Shown piece by piece: positions 47,964-60,909 of a stretch of DNA of 64,000 nt. Source of the DNA: Conus ventricosus (lineage: Eukaryota; Mollusca; Gastropoda; Neogastropoda; Conidae). The notes beneath the pieces are model-generated. The model did no database searches and was not told the origin of the DNA. It saw only the letters and a list, made by a program, of their open reading frames with translations. The DNA is taken from positions 75,403,369-75,467,368 of the forward strand of contig CM031616.1 in the NCBI GenBank assembly GCA_018398815.1, read 5' to 3'. The translations under genes and the position numbers were made by a program. The number at the start of each line of letters is the position of its first letter. Position 1 is the first letter of the stretch.

Positions 47964-49358
47964 AACTACAACTACCAAAATAATGTTGGTCATGTGCGGA
48001 TCAGGAGAGGTGAGAATATTGCACGGCAACCACTTTGACCGGAGAAACCCAATATTAACCGCGACCGACGGCAGTCCAAATGGTAGCTCCGGTCAAATTG
48101 GATGCCGTGCAATAGTCCACACCACTCCAACAGCTACAACATTTACAAACTACTACTACAACAACTACTACTACTACTACAACACAATTACTATAACTAC
48201 TACCAGAAATATTGTTGGACATTGAGCCAGAATCACACTAGTGCAATGAATTTGACCAGGCAATGAATTTGACTGATAACAGCGGTCAAAATTGTTGTTC
48301 CATTCAAATTCGTTGTCCATGAAAATATCCTCACCACACCAGCTGCTACGACTACAAACTACATACTAACAACTACTACTTACTACTACAACTACATACA
48401 ACTACTACTACCAGAAATATTGTTGGTCATTGTGCCAGGATCAGGAGTGGAGAGGATATAGCACGGCAACCAATTTGACCGGAGTCAACCAATTTGACTA
48501 GACGCGACCGTCGCAGTCAAAATGGTAGCTTCCGGTCAAATAGGTTGCCGTGCAATATCCTCACCACTCCAGCAGCTACTACTGTAACTACACTACTACT
48601 ACTAACTACAAACTGACAACTACTACTACAACTACAAGAAATATTGATTGGTCATTTGTGCAAATCACTTAGAGCAATGAACTTTGACCAGGTGCCAAGA
48701 ATTTGACTGATCCTGCGCTCAAAATCGTTTTCCAGTCAAAATCGTTTGCCTGCAATACTCTCACCACTCCTGCTGCTACTACTACTACATACTACTACTA
48801 CTAACTACTACTACTACTACAACTACTAATACTCACTACCAAACATAAATAGTTGGTCACTGTGCCGGATCAGGTAGTTGGTGAGGATATTGCACGGCAA
48901 CCAAATTGACCGGGAGCAACAATTTGAACCCGTCGACTGTCGCAGTCAATTGGTTGCTCCGGTCCAAATTGGTTGCCGGTGGCAATATCCTCACCACTCC
49001 TGCTGCAACTGTCAACAACTACTACTACTATACTACTACTACAACTACCAGAAATATTAGATGGTCATTGTGCGAAATAGCTAGTGCATGAATTTGAACC
49101 AGGCAAAGAATATGACTGATACTGCTGTCAAAATTCGTTTGTTCCAGTCAAATCGTTGCCGTGTAATAACCACCCACTACAACTACTACTAACAACTAAC
49201 TACAAACTACAACAACTACAACTGACTACTACTACCAGAAATATAGTTGGTCACTTGTGCCGGATCAGAGTGGTTGAGAATAAAGGCCACGGCAACCAAT
49301 TTTGACCGGAGCAACCAATTTGACCGTCTACCGTCGCAGTCAACACTATGGTTGCTCT

Positions 49359-49400
<42 letters not shown>

Positions 49401-49462
49401 CAAATGTTGCCGTGCAATATCCACACCACTCCTGCTGCAACACTGTTTACTACTACACTACA

Positions 49463-49494
<32 letters not shown>

Positions 49495-49817
49495 CAAGAA
49501 ATATTTTTGGTCATAGTGCCAAATCAGTAGTGGCAATGAATTTGACCAGGCAATGATATTGACTGATCCAGCGCTCAAATTCTGTTGTTCCCAGTCAAAT
49601 TCGTTGCCGTGGCAATACTCTCACCACTCCTGCTGCTACTACAAACTACTACTACTACTACTACATACTACTACAACCAGAAATATTGTTGTTTCATGTG
49701 CGAAATATCTATGGCAATGAATTTGACCAGGCAATGAATTTGATGAAACAGCGTCAAATTAACGATTTTCCAGTCAAATTCGTTGCCTGATGTAATATTC
49801 CACACCACTCCTGCTGT

Positions 49818-49850
<33 letters not shown>

Positions 49851-49876
49851 AACTACTACCAGAAATATAGTAGTCA

Positions 49877-49911
<35 letters not shown>

Positions 49912-51305
49912 GGGGCCGGATCAGGAGTGTGAGAATATTGCACGGCAAAACCAATTTGACCGAGCAACCAAATTGACCGCGACCGACGGCAAAAAGTCAA
50001 ATTGGTTGCTTTCGCGTCAAATAGGTTGCCGTGCAATATCCCACCACTCCTGCTTGCTACTACTGTTACTACTACACTACCACTAAAAACTACTACCAGA
50101 AAAAATCTGATGGTCATAGTGCGAAATAGCTAGTGGCAAATGAATTTGGACCCAGGGGGAAAGAATTTGACTGATACTGCGGTCAAATCGTTGTTCCAGA
50201 CAAATTCGTATGCTGTGGAATATCCTCACCACTCCAGCTGTTAACTACTACAACAACTATTACACTACTACTACTAACCAGAAATATTGATTGGTCACTG
50301 TGCCGAACAGGAGAGGTGAGGTATATTGCACGGCAACCAATTAGTGCCCGTATCCACCAATTTGACCGCGACCGTCCGCAGCCAAATTGGTTTCTCCTTG
50401 TCAAATTGGTTGCCGTGCAATATCCTCACAACTCCTGCTGCTAAACTGGTTACCTACTACTACTACTACTACTAATACATCTACCAGAAATATATTTGGT
50501 CATTGGTGCCAAATAGCTAGTGTCAATAAATTGACGCAGGCAATGAAATTGACTGATACTGCGGTCAATCGTTGTTTCCAGTCAAATACGTTGCCGTGTA
50601 ATATACCTCACCACTCCTGTCTGTATACTACTACAACTACTACTACTACTACTACTTACCAGAAATTTGTTGGTCACAGTGCCGGATCAGGAGTGGTTGA
50701 GAATATTGCACGGCAACCAAATTTGACCGGAGCCACCAATTTGACCGCGACCGTCGCAGTCAATATGTTGCTCCGGTCAAAATGTTTGCCGTTCAATATC
50801 CCCACCACTTTCCCTGCTGCAACTACAGTTACTAACTACAAATAACTACTATACTACAACTACCAGAAATATAGTTGGTCAATTGTGCGAAATAGCTAGT
50901 GGCAATGAATTTGACCAGTCAATGAAATTGACAGATACTGCGGTCAAATTCGTTGTTCCATCAATTCGTTGCTGTGAAATATCCCTCACCACTCCTGCTG
51001 TTACTACTACTACACTAATACAACCTACTACCAGAAATAATGTTGGTCACTGTTCCGGATCAGGAGTGTGAGATAATTGCAACGGCAACCCTTTGACCGA
51101 GCAACCCATTTGAACCGCGACCGTCGCAGTCAAATTGGTTGCACCGGACAAATTCCGTTGCCGTGCAATATCCTCACCACTCCGTCTGCTACTACGTTTA
51201 ACTACTACTACAACTACTACTACCAGAAATATTGTTGGACATTGTGCCAAATCACTAATTGGCAATGAATTTGACCAGAACAATGAATTTGAATGAACAG
51301 CCGTT
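46150..51305. repeat. Palindromic higher-order satellite, about 12 dimers
   Basis: Two related monomers (A and B) mostly alternate, giving a dimer of roughly 420 bp. Each has a CTA-repeat segment, CAGAAATATTGTTGGTCA, and a palindrome. In A the arms are CAACCAATTTGACCGGAGCA and CCAATTTGACCGCGAC, mirrored by GTCGCAGTCAAATTGGTTGC and onward to GTGCAATATCCTCACCACTC. In full copies each arm is about 55 bases. In B the arms use GCAATGAATTTGACCAGGCA and TCAAATTCGTTG. B units follow each other at 46790/46970 and 49545/49725. One-base indels are very frequent. The last unit is cut at 51305 by GA repeats. Confidence 0.9.
49359..49399. repeat. Run of 41 G inside a satellite unit
   Basis: Replaces the CCGG of the usual GCTCCGGTCAAA. 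A second run of 33 G is at 49878-49910. Likely artefacts. Confidence 0.85.
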
Positions 51306-51325
51306 ATGTGTGATTGTGTGTGCGA

Positions 51326-51327
51326 AT

Positions 51328-51401
<74 letters not shown>

Positions 51402-51418
51402 GGGAGAGAGGAGAGAAG
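51326..51418. repeat. GA microsatellite
   Basis: GA repeats with a GATAGAGAGAAGA interruption, directly after the truncated last satellite unit. Confidence 0.95.
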
Positions 51419-53690
51419 GGTGGTCCTTGAAACCCATTTCACAAACGCATACAATAGGAAGCTACCCCTAACCATTTCTGATACCACCACCACCACTTCC
51501 TTCCACACCTCACCCCCTCTGGCATCCAATACATTTCAAGTCCAGAACACTTTATTATTAATCCTCATAGACATCGACGGTTGTGTGTGTGTGTGGTGTG
51601 TTGTGTGTGTTGTGTGTGTGTGTGTGTGTGTTTTTGTTGTTGTGTGTGAGTTTGAAAAACTGAAGAGTGAGGTATCGTTCTCTTGTCGTTTTTGTTCTCA
51701 TTTACACTTCCACCATCCCCTACCCGTTGGATCACTGAGTTAATGAGATGTGCTAGTCTGACGGGTCCCAGTCTGACAACTGACAAAGAATTGATTTTAT
51801 GCTTGTTGCATAAAGAAAGTTTGTCCTATTTATAATCAAATCAAAACAAACATACAACTGTACCAAAATACAATTTTAAGACATTTTAACGGTGTTGCTG
51901 CACTAATTCATGTCCAAATAGTAGTAATACCATGATGATGATGATGATGATAAAAAGCCATGTGTCAACCAAAACAAATGTTACACAGCATGAATTCTCA
52001 TTTATAAAACAATGCAGAGTGGCAGAATCACGAAAAGCCAAATTCCTGAAATTATGGTATGTACTTTAGTTTCTAGAAATGGAATTGAGGCCGACAATAG
52101 AACTATCAGAATAAAATTAAGTGACATGTAGTATGAAAACAAGTAGCAAGGGCAATTAATTTTACTTTTGGTGGTTGGATGAATGTGAAAATAACTACAC
52201 TTAATCATATGTACTGTACGCGATGGTAATTGAAATGCAATAGTTAGAATAATCCTGATGTTTAAACCTAAGCAGTGTGTGTATTGTGTGAGTGACAGTG
52301 TGTATGAATAAGCATTAAATGTAAACGGATATTATCTGTACCTAACAGGAGGTCCTGTACAGCAGAAGGATTCTTTGATGCCGTAGACTAGACTTGAGAG
52401 CTGATGTCCAACCATGACATTTCGTACAAACCAGTCTTTCAAGCTGTGGACGGCAAAGCAAGATCACACAACTTCACCCCATTTTCAACACTGAAGACCG
52501 TCTCTATCCGCGCATGCTGGCCACCTGAGTGTGTTGCGTTGTGTGTTGTGTGTGTGTGTGAGTTAGCTGCTGTCTTCTTGCTTTTTTTGATGAGAAAAAT
52601 GACAGGTGACATTGTATTGTGTCACTGTCCACATGAGTTGTGTGCTGAAGAGACAGACAGATGCAGAAAGAAAATGTTCATAGATCCTTGTATGAGGAAC
52701 ACAATTAAAAAAAATTAAGTTAGGCCTACTTTCTCTCATTTGGAGATTTTTTCCGCCCTCGTACAACATCCTTTTTGGTTATAAAGTTATCATCAGATTT
52801 GTTTCATATTTTATTCATCAGACCACAAATTCCTTCCTAGTCTGTATTCAATTTGAACCTTCACTCACAGGCTACCTTATCTTCAGTGGAACTTCACTTT
52901 TAGTGCATTCCTTTTTCCCCCATATTCATGTAAAGCGAATCTCATGCACTTTCACCCTTAAACCCCATATTTACTATTTGGTGTCAGTAATACTTGCTTT
53001 TTGATATATACCAGTTGCTGTGTTAAGTTATGATGATAATTGGGATGTGATGGCGACTCAAGAGTCACCGTTATTTTATTATGTTTAAGAATTTACCATT
53101 AATTTTATATATGTAATTCAAAACCTTTTCTATAATTCTTCCCTCCCTGTTCACCTGTCACCTCCCTCTACCTTTTGCCCCCGTTTTCCTCCCACCCTCC
53201 CTCCCTCAACCCTGATCCCTCAAGTCTTAGTTTTTTAATATCAACGTCATTGCTCTCACAGGTATCACAAACCTCCTGGTACAGAACTATGATTCATACA
53301 GCATCCAAGGGGACTGTGAAGGCCAAAACAACAGTAGTTAGATGGATCATCCAAGCAGCTTCTACCACGGTGTATCATCACGCTCAATAGCCGAAATCTT
53401 TTGATTCCATCTGTATGAATGATATAGAACCACAGCTGCAGAAGGGTGGAAAATTGCCACCATCACTAAGAACTCAACAGTAACTGTTTAGGCAAACATG
53501 TGAAGAAGAGGAAAATATTTCTTGAGTAAAACAAAGTAAAAGCACGTAATTTGAAAACCTGCCTTCATGCCGTATACTCTTTACACGTTATTGAAGGTCA
53601 AAGCAAAGACAACTTCTTGGTCCAAAGGTTCAAAAGCAAGACATAGGGTTTTTTTCTCTTCTTTTTATTTCCAGAGCAGGGCAGAGCCAA
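51419..53690. other. Spacer inside the candidate transposon, no clear gene
   Basis: Contains a GT repeat (51582-51650) and a GATGAT run (51933-51951). The rest is AT-rich unique sequence. No domain recognised. Confidence 0.5.
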
Positions 53691-53695
53691 TGTAT

Positions 53696-54730
53696 GAGCA
53701 CAGAACTAGAAGACACAGAAACTGACTACAGTGAAGAATCAGAAGACAGTGACTTAGAGAGCATGAAACTAACAATGATGTCATCTATACTCAGGAACAA
53801 AAGGGCCGAGGATAACACGCTGAAACGGACACTAAAGGCTGAATGCAGCAGACTTGTGAAACAGTGATTAAGACAAAGGCTTGTGTTGACTGTGATAAAA
53901 CATACAAAGATAACTGCAGAAGCCTGCAAGAGATGATTCGGAAAATAATGTAAGTAACTTTAACGCGTGTAGTTCTTTCTGCGAGGAATGATTTTAGAAC
54001 ACCTCCCAAAATAGCTTCCATGGCCTTCTTCAGATGATGAAATGAAGACAAACTTGTAAAAAAGTTCATTCAGAATTATTCCACTTCATTGTCTGACGAG
54101 TGCAACAAATGTGAATTAGAACGACGAGAAAGTACAAGTTCCATGAGATGTAAAGCAAAAAGATACTAACCATACTCACAGGACATTATTTCCATGGCAA
54201 ACAATAATTACACCTACACCAAAGCAGAAATCATGCGTGGATGGCGGGTAAGACACAAAACAGGATCAGAAGACTTGTTCACATATTGAATGGCAAGTCA
54301 AATGTACCTCACAGACAATACATCGAGTTTGAGACTTCCATCACAGAAGCTGAAATGAGAAATCCAGCATTACATTTACTATCACAGGTCACAATAAAAC
54401 ACTGGTTTGGAACAGCAATACTTCCAAGAAGAAACTATAGAATGGACAAAACACAACACACCTGAGTGAATTGGATTGCATTCACAGTGTGGACAACGTC
54501 CATTCCAGCAAACAATTGTGGAAAAATCCACAACCCATAATTCTAACCACAGCAAATCCAGAAAAGAAAAAACTGGAGTGGTGCTGAGACTAACATTGTG
54601 TATTTCTGTAAAAGAGACAGATCCACAGTTTGCAGATGTAGGTTCTACTGATGCTGCACCAACAAACATGCAAATTTACCATTGTAAAACAAGACAGGTT
54701 GTATATTGTGCTCAAGCTATGCGCCCATAA
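53696..54730 (+). pseudogene. Unassigned coding-like remnants
   Basis: Plus-strand pieces look protein-like. An acidic frame is MSTELEDTETDYSEESEDSD...LESMKLTMMSSI (53696-53866). After a frame change it is followed by ACVDCDKTYKDNCRSLQEMI near 53875-53935. Further on are NGKSNVPHRQYIEFETSITE (near 54290) and FADVGSTDAAPTNMQIYHCK (near 54630). No family was recognised. It could be part of the candidate transposon's cargo, or exons of a neighbouring gene, or chance. No start or splice pair is convincing. Confidence 0.3.
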
Positions 54731-54870
54731 TTGAAATAAAAGTTAAACTGAAAACTTAAGAAAGCGCAAAACTAACTGCACAATTGTTCAAAAAAAAAAG
54801 AAAGAAATTAGTATCCATCAAAGCCAGACTGTATTTTATGGAAGACAAGCTGAAATGATAATGAACACCG
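54731..54870. other. Short spacer
   Basis: No feature recognised. Confidence 0.5.
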
Positions 54871-54871
54871 T

Positions 54872-55015
54872 TTGTACATATGAGTACAGCCAACGTTTGT
54901 CAGTGAGTACAGCCAACATTATCAGTGAGGTACAGCACGTTTGGTCCGTGAGTACAGGCCAAAACGTTTGTCAGTGAGTACAGCAACGTATTATCAGTGA
55001 GTACAGCCATGGCTC
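54872..55015. repeat. 24-bp tandem repeat, 6 copies
   Basis: Units such as GTGAGTACAGCCAACGTTTG followed by TCA, with ATTATCA variants. Confidence 0.88.
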
Positions 55016-57205
55016 ATTGGTGAGATGCCATACAATCGCCAAACAGAAACTGTATGAATCAATGCACAAAAAAATTGAATTTTATCATGAAAGTCAACTG
55101 CAACTCCTGACAGTAGGCCTATTAAACAACTGAAACAGTGAACTCCAACACCATAGGCCCAACAATTGGCCAGATCAAAAGCTCGCTCCCTGGGTACATC
55201 TGGTCAAAGACCAAGCGCCATCCCCCCCTTTTTATGGAACCAATGGCGCCCGCTCACCAACAAATCTGAAGCACATGAATCTAAGACTAGCTTGAATTCC
55301 CCATCCTGACCTATGCAAGACCGAATACCACAGAAAGATCTAAGAACAATACCAAAATTAAAAAAATAGCCAGAAATACAGTCTTAAAGTTTGCACACAT
55401 CACATTTTTTTAAACTACAAACATCAACTTTCCAACTCCAGCCAAAACTTTAACTCAGATCTATGAAGTAAACAGAACAGTTTTGTCTGCCCTGACATTC
55501 ATTTCTTTTTACAATGACTTTTAAGTCACAAGACTAATCGTCTTAAGAGTGGATCACAGCCAAAAAGCTTCAGTATTAAAAAAAAAATAAATAAATAAAA
55601 CAATCAGCAAAACTGTTTCTGAATGGTGCAGTGAGGTCATTTTGACAGATTTTCTTCTTCTTCACTGTAGGCAAGCTGTGAAAAAAAAATCTTAGCCATG
55701 TCCTGTTCTTGGTTGACTTATTTTGATATTTTGTATTCTTGCATAACAACCGACACTTTCCAAAGTTCCCTGAATTACTTAGCCACACAAGTCACATTTT
55801 GATTTTTCATTTATAGAGCCTAAGAGTCCATCACAAAGCATTGTATCTCAGAAGTCCATGTACACTTCTCCGATAAGAAATATTCACTAATGCATGTCAA
55901 GGAATTGGCACAGTTGGTGCGGATATAACAACTTGGGACATACATAAAATGCTCGATCTATTCGCACTTGCGCGTGTGTCTGCGTTCCATGTGCACTGTC
56001 AAAGGTTCCAACACACACACTACACACACAACACACACACAACACACACACACACACACACACACTACACACACCAGTCCATACATTCTCACAACCAGTC
56101 ACATCCGTCACAAATACACAATTTTATCTGTGTGCCTATATAACACCAACTTTATTTCTACTCCTGGATGATAAAAGAGAGCAACATACATTCTTTAGGC
56201 ATTTAATAAAAGAGCCACACGTTTATGCAAGAGACCCTTTAAAACACCATCCACGTCACATCACATAATGTACAAGATCACATTACGTCTTGATAAAGAA
56301 CAACAATGTGATTATTCCTCAGTCACTGACTAATATCAACTGTCCACAATCTTTTCACTCTTAGAAAAAATTTTTCATGGAAAAGCATACAAAAAGGTAA
56401 CTCAAATAATCAAATAACGATAAGCACATCCTTTCTCATCAATCATACATTAAACCTCTGCTCCATCCATTCATTCGCATACAGAATCATGGAAGATACA
56501 ACTAATACGAGAAGAGCAACAATCATTATGCAGATGTATAACCAGCCATACCCTCTTTCACGCAATATTCAAGAGACAATACATAATGCTATATAATCAG
56601 CCATCCTCCTTCACAAACCAGAAACAAAGAGTGAAACATTACGCCTGTAAAGTATCAGCCATCCCCCTCTCCCTTACACATAATGTAAATATACAAGCAG
56701 AGCAACCTTCTTTACTGTAGAAAACAATCGCCCACCCTAACACGTATTCTCTCATCTCACTCTAAAAAGCAAGAGCCAACATTTACTATGCGTACAATAA
56801 TCAGCCATCGACTTCCGCACATTAAATACATTTAGCCAGAGAATGGGACCGAAACTGTCAAAATATAAATTGTGCATTTATTTTAATGTATTTAAAAATA
56901 GTTTTGTTATCTAAACCACAGCCTGAGTATGAGCTAGACCCTCGCGTCTGTCAGCATAAAAGCGCTACTGTTAGTATCCAAGCAAATAGAGCACTATGAT
57001 TAAGAAATTTATTATCCTCAAAATTCATACTTCACAATCAACATGATAACCAAGCGATTCATGACGCACAATCAAACCAGTGTATTTGTTGCAGTATTCT
57101 GATTGTCATCTTTCCATTTGAAAACATAAAGCGCATCTCACTCTTGGTTTTCAGATTAAATCTGCTTCAAGCCATGGTTTTCTGTCACACAGACAGGTTT
57201 CATTA
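55016..57205. other. AT-rich spacer, no gene
   Basis: Includes a CA microsatellite at 56010-56072. Several ATAATCAGCCATC-like phrases recur between 56540 and 56815 but without a regular period. No gene recognised. Confidence 0.5.
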
Positions 57206-57209
57206 GTTA

Positions 57210-57740
57210 AACTTAGATTCCTTTTTCCTCTTTCGATTTGTTGAAAAACAGTCCGCCGATGGGATTCCAAACTTATTTATTCGTGGATATGCTGTCTTCC
57301 TTTTCAAAATCTGTAGCAGAACCACTCTGAGTCCAACATCCTATACTGTATGCAACCAGTAAACCGAAGCACACATGCAATGTTTCTCAACATCATCCTT
57401 CATGATCACCAGTTCATTATATTCGCTTGCTTTGCAGAGGGCAGCCTGTCTCAACCCTCTCAACATTTCCACTGTGCTCAGGTTTTCACTTTGGCAAAGA
57501 AACGCCTTGAACATGTTAACATCTTCTCCTTCCTTACACTATCAATAACTACAGGTTGTATATCACCATCTTGAAGGTTTACTTTACTGTACAGCATGTA
57601 TAATGTTTGCATGTTACAGCCTTTGTTCAAGAAATCAGGACAGGTGCACGTAATACATTGATGCAACAACCCTGCAATATCACAACACAGCTTACATGTT
57701 AAGGGGCATGCCTCCGACAGCACTCTTTCTAACAATAAAC
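57210..57740 (-). pseudogene. SWIM zinc-finger protein, C-terminal fragment
   Basis: The minus strand from 57740 reads EACPLTCKLCCDIAGLLHQC, then TCTCPDFLNKGC. A one-base shift gives CAT codons for the H expected in a SWIM finger (CxCx(n)CxH). Downstream frames give SENLSTVEMLRGLRQAALCK (about 57465-57405), and a basic end reads INKFGIPSADCFSTNRKRKK near 57285-57225. These blocks are in different frames but in the right order for C-termini of SWIM proteins common in mollusc genomes. SWIM fingers bind DNA or protein and occur in MuDR-type and Zisupton-type transposases. It lies within the candidate giant transposon, so it may be a transposase remnant. Confidence 0.45.
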
Positions 57741-58250
57741 TATATTACAAACAGCAGCAGAAGGCACATACCATTTCTGACTCAACATCCTGGTTTCTGT
57801 TCAATACCATTTACAATACCTGCTTCTATATGTCTATTGTTTTAACTCCCGCAAGCCATGTGTAATTTTTTTTTTTTCCCTTGACTCTTTGATGGATTAG
57901 CCTGGTGAGACTCAAAATTCATGACCCACATAACAACACTAAACACCCACCTCCGAGTTTTTAGTGTGCCAGAAATGTTGTCTCTGATTTTATATGTTTT
58001 GAATGTCTTTCCTGTTATTAAAGTGTCCTCTATTTACATCAGATATATAACACTGATCATATCAAGAATCTAGCCTGAGTCAACACCAGAGCAAGGTTTA
58101 CCCACAAAAAAACACGCTTTCATCTGACATTTTTAAATGGCCAAGATTTATTCTGTGACCGTGTGTTTCAAACAATACAGCAGCCGATATGACACCACTG
58201 ACAATTTTCCTTAAACTGTCATGACGCAGTAACATTATTAATCCAATTTT
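57741..58250. other. Spacer, no gene
   Basis: AT-rich unique sequence. Confidence 0.5.
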
Positions 58251-58254
58251 TTTT

Positions 58255-58520
58255 TTAGAACCCAGTGTCTTCTTGGCACATTTCCTGTTGACGTCGTTTA
58301 CTCAGGTCAGATCTCTCGTCACCAGAGCGGTGAAAATAGAAAGAAGGATGTAACATGGACTGAATACACTTTTTTTTGACTACTTCAAAAAAAACTGAGA
58401 TGATGTGTCTTTCTCTGCCTGTTTCTTCCATTCTCAAAGTCAACATCATTGGGAAGTCCTTGTGTTTCCACAATGATGTCTACATCAAGCTCATTCCAGT
58501 AATAGCGATCATCTGTTAGA
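58255..58520 (-). pseudogene. Unassigned coding-like remnant
   Basis: The minus strand gives YYWNELDVDIIVETQGLPND near 58515-58450. After a frame change it gives ERSDLSKRRQQEMCQEDTGF and a stop near 58258. It lies upstream of the SWIM fragment on the same strand and may be part of the same lost gene. The family was not recognised. Confidence 0.3.
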
Positions 58521-58741
58521 ATGGTGAACGACACCTAACTCTGGGCAAATCCTCACAAACGCAGTGTGGATCATGAGTAATTGGAGTGTTTGCAGTATCT
58601 TCATAGCGTGAAAGCGGCGTTTTAGTTAGTCAGAGCTAGACGGGTAGACATTAGCTGGTTACAAATATGGAAACAAATAAAACTTTCTGTTGCTGCTATG
58701 CATGTGTGTCTTTAGATCTGTGGTTTTGCCGCCTCGTTGGC

Positions 58742-59118
58742 CTTTTGCACCATTGCCCTGAGATTGCCCGTTGCCGTAGTTGCAGCAAGCCGGTTGCCCT
58801 GTGTATCCCCCTTGCCCAGTGATGCAGCACCGTTGCCCTGGATACACCTACTGCCACAGTGATGCACCCTTTGCCCTGTGCTGCACCCTTTCCCTGTGTT
58901 GCACCCTTACCCTGTGTTGCACCCTTATCCCTGTGTTGCCCCCTTGCCCGTGTTGCACCCTTTCCCTGTGTTGCAACCCTATCCCCTGTTTGCACCCTTG
59001 CCCTTTGTTGCCTGTGGGTGTTGCACCCTTGCCCTGGTGTTTGCTGTGATGTGGTGCAACCCTTGCCCTGGTGTTGCCCCCTTCTCCTGTGTTTGCCGCC
59101 CTCGCCCTGTTAAGCCTG
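58742..59118. repeat. 18-bp minisatellite, about 19 copies
   Basis: Units read TGTTGCACCCTTGCCCTG with TCCCTG and ACCCTG variants and shorter or longer copies at the ends. Confidence 0.93.
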
Positions 59119-60905
59119 TTGAAGATGAAGTCCCCATGGCCTGTTAGGCCCTGTGGATGTTGGTGCAGTGCTCGTGCCTTCCCATACGCCGCCCAGTGCT
59201 GGCTGCCGCATTATAGGAGTGGTCAGCAAAGTCAGATGCGTCAGAGGCACGATCGGTTGGTGCTTGCTTAAGCACTCGCACTGCCAGAACAAGGTGACAT
59301 GTCCACCGCTTCCTAATGAACCAGCTTATGACACCAACTGTCTGAGGTAGCGTTCAAATCTTTGTCGGCCGAGTAAGTACATGACATTGAAAGACCAGAG
59401 CGTGGTCCAGTCATGTACTTGGAATCGCCTTTCATCAGTGGCAGCAATAACAGAGACAACAACCACCCAAGCCCCACACAATTGCTGTCAAGTTTTGGAA
59501 GGGATAGTTCTTGCAATCTAGCTTCTTCAGCTGATGCAGTACCAAAAATGCTGGTTGATACACAGACAGCACCTGCAACATATCTGGTGGGAAGCTCTCC
59601 ACCCATTGCTAGTCACAATAATTTAATGAACAGGGGCGGACACACAAATCAATGGTTAATGAGGACCCCAAGGGGGGGTACAAAACAAGCAAAAAAAAAA
59701 AAAAAAAAAAACAAAAACCCTGATCTTTGAGGGGGTTGAAAAATACACAGGAATAGTCTGGGTTCTTACCCACATTGCTACAAGAACACGCCACTGTATG
59801 TTAAGTTTAAGAACACTCCGACACAACATCTGATGCCACTCATCAGGATTGATGCCGAGATGCATAAGTGCCAGGGAGGTAATCCTGCGCCTCGTTGATT
59901 CTGTCCATGAGCCACACACAGCTGGAGGGCACATCCATCCGCCCGGACCCACCCCACACAGACGGGCCCCAACTCGTCTGGGATGCTACGAGCAAACAAA
60001 GAGATACTTACGGAGATCCAGAGATCCTCCTACGCTGCCAAAGTATTATTTCATAGCACTAACATGTTTCTGCCAATTGCAGGCACAAGAATGCGCACTG
60101 AGACACTGAAAGTAAGGAAAGAATAACCGATGGAGTGGGGAGGGTGGGGAGGGGCAACAAAACATGGCCATAACTGATTTTTCCCCCAGTCTGATTGAAT
60201 CGGGGTGGTGTGTGATAGTATGGGTTTGGGGGGGGGGCAGGGCCCCGCGGGACCTAGGGTGGGGGGGAGGGGGGGGTAAACACCTGGGATACCGGAACCA
60301 TCCCGCCCTCCTCTCGCCATAAAAAAAAAGAGGAGAGAGAGAGAGAGAGAGTAGAAGATAGAGAGAGTAGTGAGGAGTGAGTGTGTGAAGTGAGTGTAGT
60401 GAGAGTGTGAGTGTGTTATGGAGTATGTGTGTGATTTAGTGGTTGTGAGATTCTCATTTTAACATCAGTGTTTTCGACAGTACTACATCAATATTTTGGT
60501 TCGTGTGGTTTTTTTATCTATCTCCCCTCAACTGCTATATAATACCAACAAAAAGTAAAAACACTGTATGAAATAACCTTTTTAACTCGAGTGTGTCAAT
60601 TAATTCAAGCAACCAATGATGAAATTTGTGTCAAAATGCAATAGTGAGAGAGAATGGGGAGTTAGTGAAAACAGTGCAACAAAGTGGCAAACACCTTGGG
60701 GTAAGATAAAGTGTACTAAACATAATTCCAATGTCCTGTAGTGTTGTTTGAACCTGATAAAAATCAAAGCCAAGTTTTGAAAGTACTTTTGAAATAACTG
60801 TTTTTATTTTTATTTCTTACAGATTTTAGTTGTCATTTTGTATCAGCATGTAATATAGTGGTTGTTTTCCCTAGATCTCACAAAGGCCGCACTTATCAGT
60901 CAGAC
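59119..60905. other. Spacer with A-run, G-runs and GA-rich patch
   Basis: 20 A at 59691-59710, G-runs near 60225-60280, and GA/GTGA-rich sequence at 60325-60430. A minus-strand stretch at 59710-60000 gives RRITSLALMHLGINPDEWHQ, which looks protein-like but was not recognised. Confidence 0.45.
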
Positions 60906-60909
60906 ATGG

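Noticed and set aside
59313..60000. Minus-strand protein-like stretches
   Set aside because: Some phrases look coding but no family was recognised and the frames are short; left as spacer.
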